DNA of 14,068 nucleotides from Clostridia bacterium (GTDB lineage: Bacteria; Bacillota; DSM-521; Neomoorellales; Neomoorellaceae), in contig JAAYGJ010000073.1 in NCBI GenBank assembly GCA_012727745.1, forward strand, positions 1-14,068, given 5' to 3'. Under the pieces are notes generated by a model, which worked only from the letters and a program-made list of their open reading frames with translations, was not told where the DNA came from and did not search any database. Made by a program: the position numbers and the translations under genes. Within the stretch, counting starts at the first letter, position 1. Each line of letters opens with the position of its first letter. Shown piece after piece: positions 13,003-14,068 of this stretch.

Positions 13003-13620
13003 ATGGCAACGGAACTGCTACCGATAGGCATACTGGTTTCCGGCCGGGGCAGCAATATGCTGGCCATTGCCGATGCCATTGCGGCCGGGCAGGTGCCGGC
13101 CTGCATCAAAGTGGTCATCAGCGATCGCCCCGGAGCCCCGGCACTGGCGGCGGCCCGGCAGCGGGGTATAGAGGTTATGACACTTTCACGGAAACAATAC
13201 CCGTCACGGGCAGCTTTTGAAACGGCTCTGGCAGCCGCCCTTAAAGACAAAGGGGTTGAACTGGTGGTCCTGGCAGGCTTCATGCGCCTCTTAAGCCAGA
13301 CTTTTTTGGACCAATTCCCCCAGAGAGTGATCAACATTCATCCGGCTCTGTTGCCAGCATTTCCGGGCCTTGACGCTCAGCGCCAGGCCTGGGAGTACGG
13401 GGTCAAATTTTCGGGCTGTAGTGTTCATTTTGTAGACGAAGGTGTCGATACCGGACCTATTATTGCCCAGGCAGTGGTGCCTGTCCTGGACACGGATATA
13501 CCGGAGACCCTGGCCGAACGTATACTGGCAGAGGAGCACCGCCTGTACCCTCAGGTGATTAAATGGCTGGCCGAAGGCCGGGTCGAGGTGCGGGGGCGCC
13601 GGGTGTTTATCAGAGCTTAG
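13003..13620 (+). CDS. purN: PurN, phosphoribosylglycinamide (GAR) formyltransferase
   Basis: Folate-dependent transfer of a formyl group from 10-formyltetrahydrofolate to GAR, the third step of the pathway. It has 205 residues, the standard single-domain size. The GAR phosphate-binding loop SGRGSN (13-18), the catalytic signature NIHPALLPAFPG with Asn111 and His113, and Asp149 in VDEGVDTGPII match the three catalytic residues of the E. coli enzyme. The ATG at 13003 has ggaggt (12991-12996) upstream, about 6 nt away. Its stop (TAG) is immediately followed by the purH ribosome site. All key residues are present, so it should be active. Confidence 0.95.
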   Translation: MATELLPIGILVSGRGSNMLAIADAIAAGQVPACIKVVISDRPGAPALAAARQRGIEVMTLSRKQYPSRAAFETALAAALKDKGVELVVLAGFMRLLSQTFLDQFPQRVINIHPALLPAFPGLDAQRQAWEYGVKFSGCSVHFVDEGVDTGPIIAQAVVPVLDTDIPETLAERILAEEHRLYPQVIKWLAEGRVEVRGRRVFIRA

Positions 13621-13632
13621 GAGGTAGATTTT

Positions 13633-14068
13633 ATGGCAAGAAGAGCATTGCTCAGCGTATCTGATAAAACCGGGTTGGTGGAGCTGGCCCGGGGGCTTAA
13701 AAGTATGGGCTGGGACCTCATTTCCAGCGGCGGCACGGCCCGCGTCCTTATTGAGGCCGGTTTAGAAGTCACGGAAGTGGCCACTGTTACCGGCTTTCCG
13801 GAGATGCTTGACGGGCGGGTAAAGACTTTACACCCCAAAATCCACGGCGGTTTACTCGCCAGGAGGACGCCGGAACACCTGCAGCAGCTTAAAGAACACG
13901 GCATCCAGCCCATTGATTTGGTGGTTGTTAATCTCTATCCCTTCCGGGAAACTATCGCCCGCCCTGGTGTTACCGAGGCAGAGGCGATAGAAAATATTGA
14001 TATCGGCGGACCGTCGATGGTGCGTTCGGCTGCTAAAAACTACGAAGCTGTGGCGGTAGTAGTTGACC
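13633..14068 (+). CDS. purH: PurH, AICAR transformylase/IMP cyclohydrolase, 5' part (cut by window end)
   Basis: Bifunctional enzyme catalysing the last two steps to IMP. Only the first 145 codons are in the window; the whole protein is normally about 510 residues. What is visible is the N-terminal IMP cyclohydrolase (MGS-like) domain: RALLSVSDKTGL (4-15), ISSGGTARVL (30-39), VTGFPEMLDGRVKTLHPKIH, GGLLARR, VVVNLYPF and ENIDIGGPSMVRSAAKN, all typical. The ATG at 13633 follows aggaggt (13619-13625), and the gap to purN is 12 nt. No stop or frame break occurs up to the window edge. In Bacillus the next gene would be purD, outside this window. Confidence 0.95.
   Translation, partial: MARRALLSVSDKTGLVELARGLKSMGWDLISSGGTARVLIEAGLEVTEVATVTGFPEMLDGRVKTLHPKIHGGLLARRTPEHLQQLKEHGIQPIDLVVVNLYPFRETIARPGVTEAEAIENIDIGGPSMVRSAAKNYEAVAVVVD

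Overview
The window looks like a chromosomal segment from an anaerobic, low-to-mid GC Gram-positive bacterium (Firmicutes, probably class Clostridia). The basis is the Bacillus-type purine gene order with PurS plus small PurL, an Fe-S type PurF with a propeptide, strong AGGAGG-like ribosome sites, sigma-A type promoters, GTG/TTG starts, and a guanine + PRPP riboswitch pair of the kind known from Firmicutes purine operons. I cannot name the species. All genes lie on the + strand.

Region 1 (about 1-1905) has a sulfur/selenium theme: the 3' part of a YedE-family transporter, a 73-residue TusA/YedF-like CPxP protein, a terminator, then a TSUP (TauE/SafE) permease with its own promoter and terminator. 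Region 2 (about 1980-4673) is a set of apparently independent genes: sfsA (nuclease), a stand-alone ModE-type winged-helix regulator, and a 12-TM MFS transporter with its own candidate promoter.

Region 3 (4741-14068) is the de novo purine operon. A good sigma-A promoter (4767-4795) is followed by a long leader holding a guanine riboswitch and a PRPP riboswitch in tandem, ending in one intrinsic terminator. Their closing stems and the terminator share strands, so the sequence itself suggests a two-input switch: PRPP favours read-through and guanine opposes it. The genes follow as purE-purB-(purC remnant)-purS-purQ-purL-purF-purM-purN-purH, with purH cut by the window end. They supply PRPP amination (PurF), GAR formylation (PurN), FGAM synthesis (PurSQL), AIR synthesis (PurM), carboxylation (PurE), the lyase step (PurB) and the last steps to IMP (PurH).

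Two things are wrong with an otherwise textbook operon. (1) Where purC should stand, only about 50 codons of its 5' end remain, with a disrupted codon pair giving an in-frame TGA. (2) PurQ has Arg instead of the expected catalytic His in its C-terminal HPE motif (PRPER), with other changed family positions. No purK is present and purD is not seen. Either the missing functions lie elsewhere or the pathway is decaying. Several purine intergenic gaps also hold hairpins and a shared pyrimidine-rich motif. I found no CRISPR array, tRNA, rRNA, insertion sequence or attachment site.
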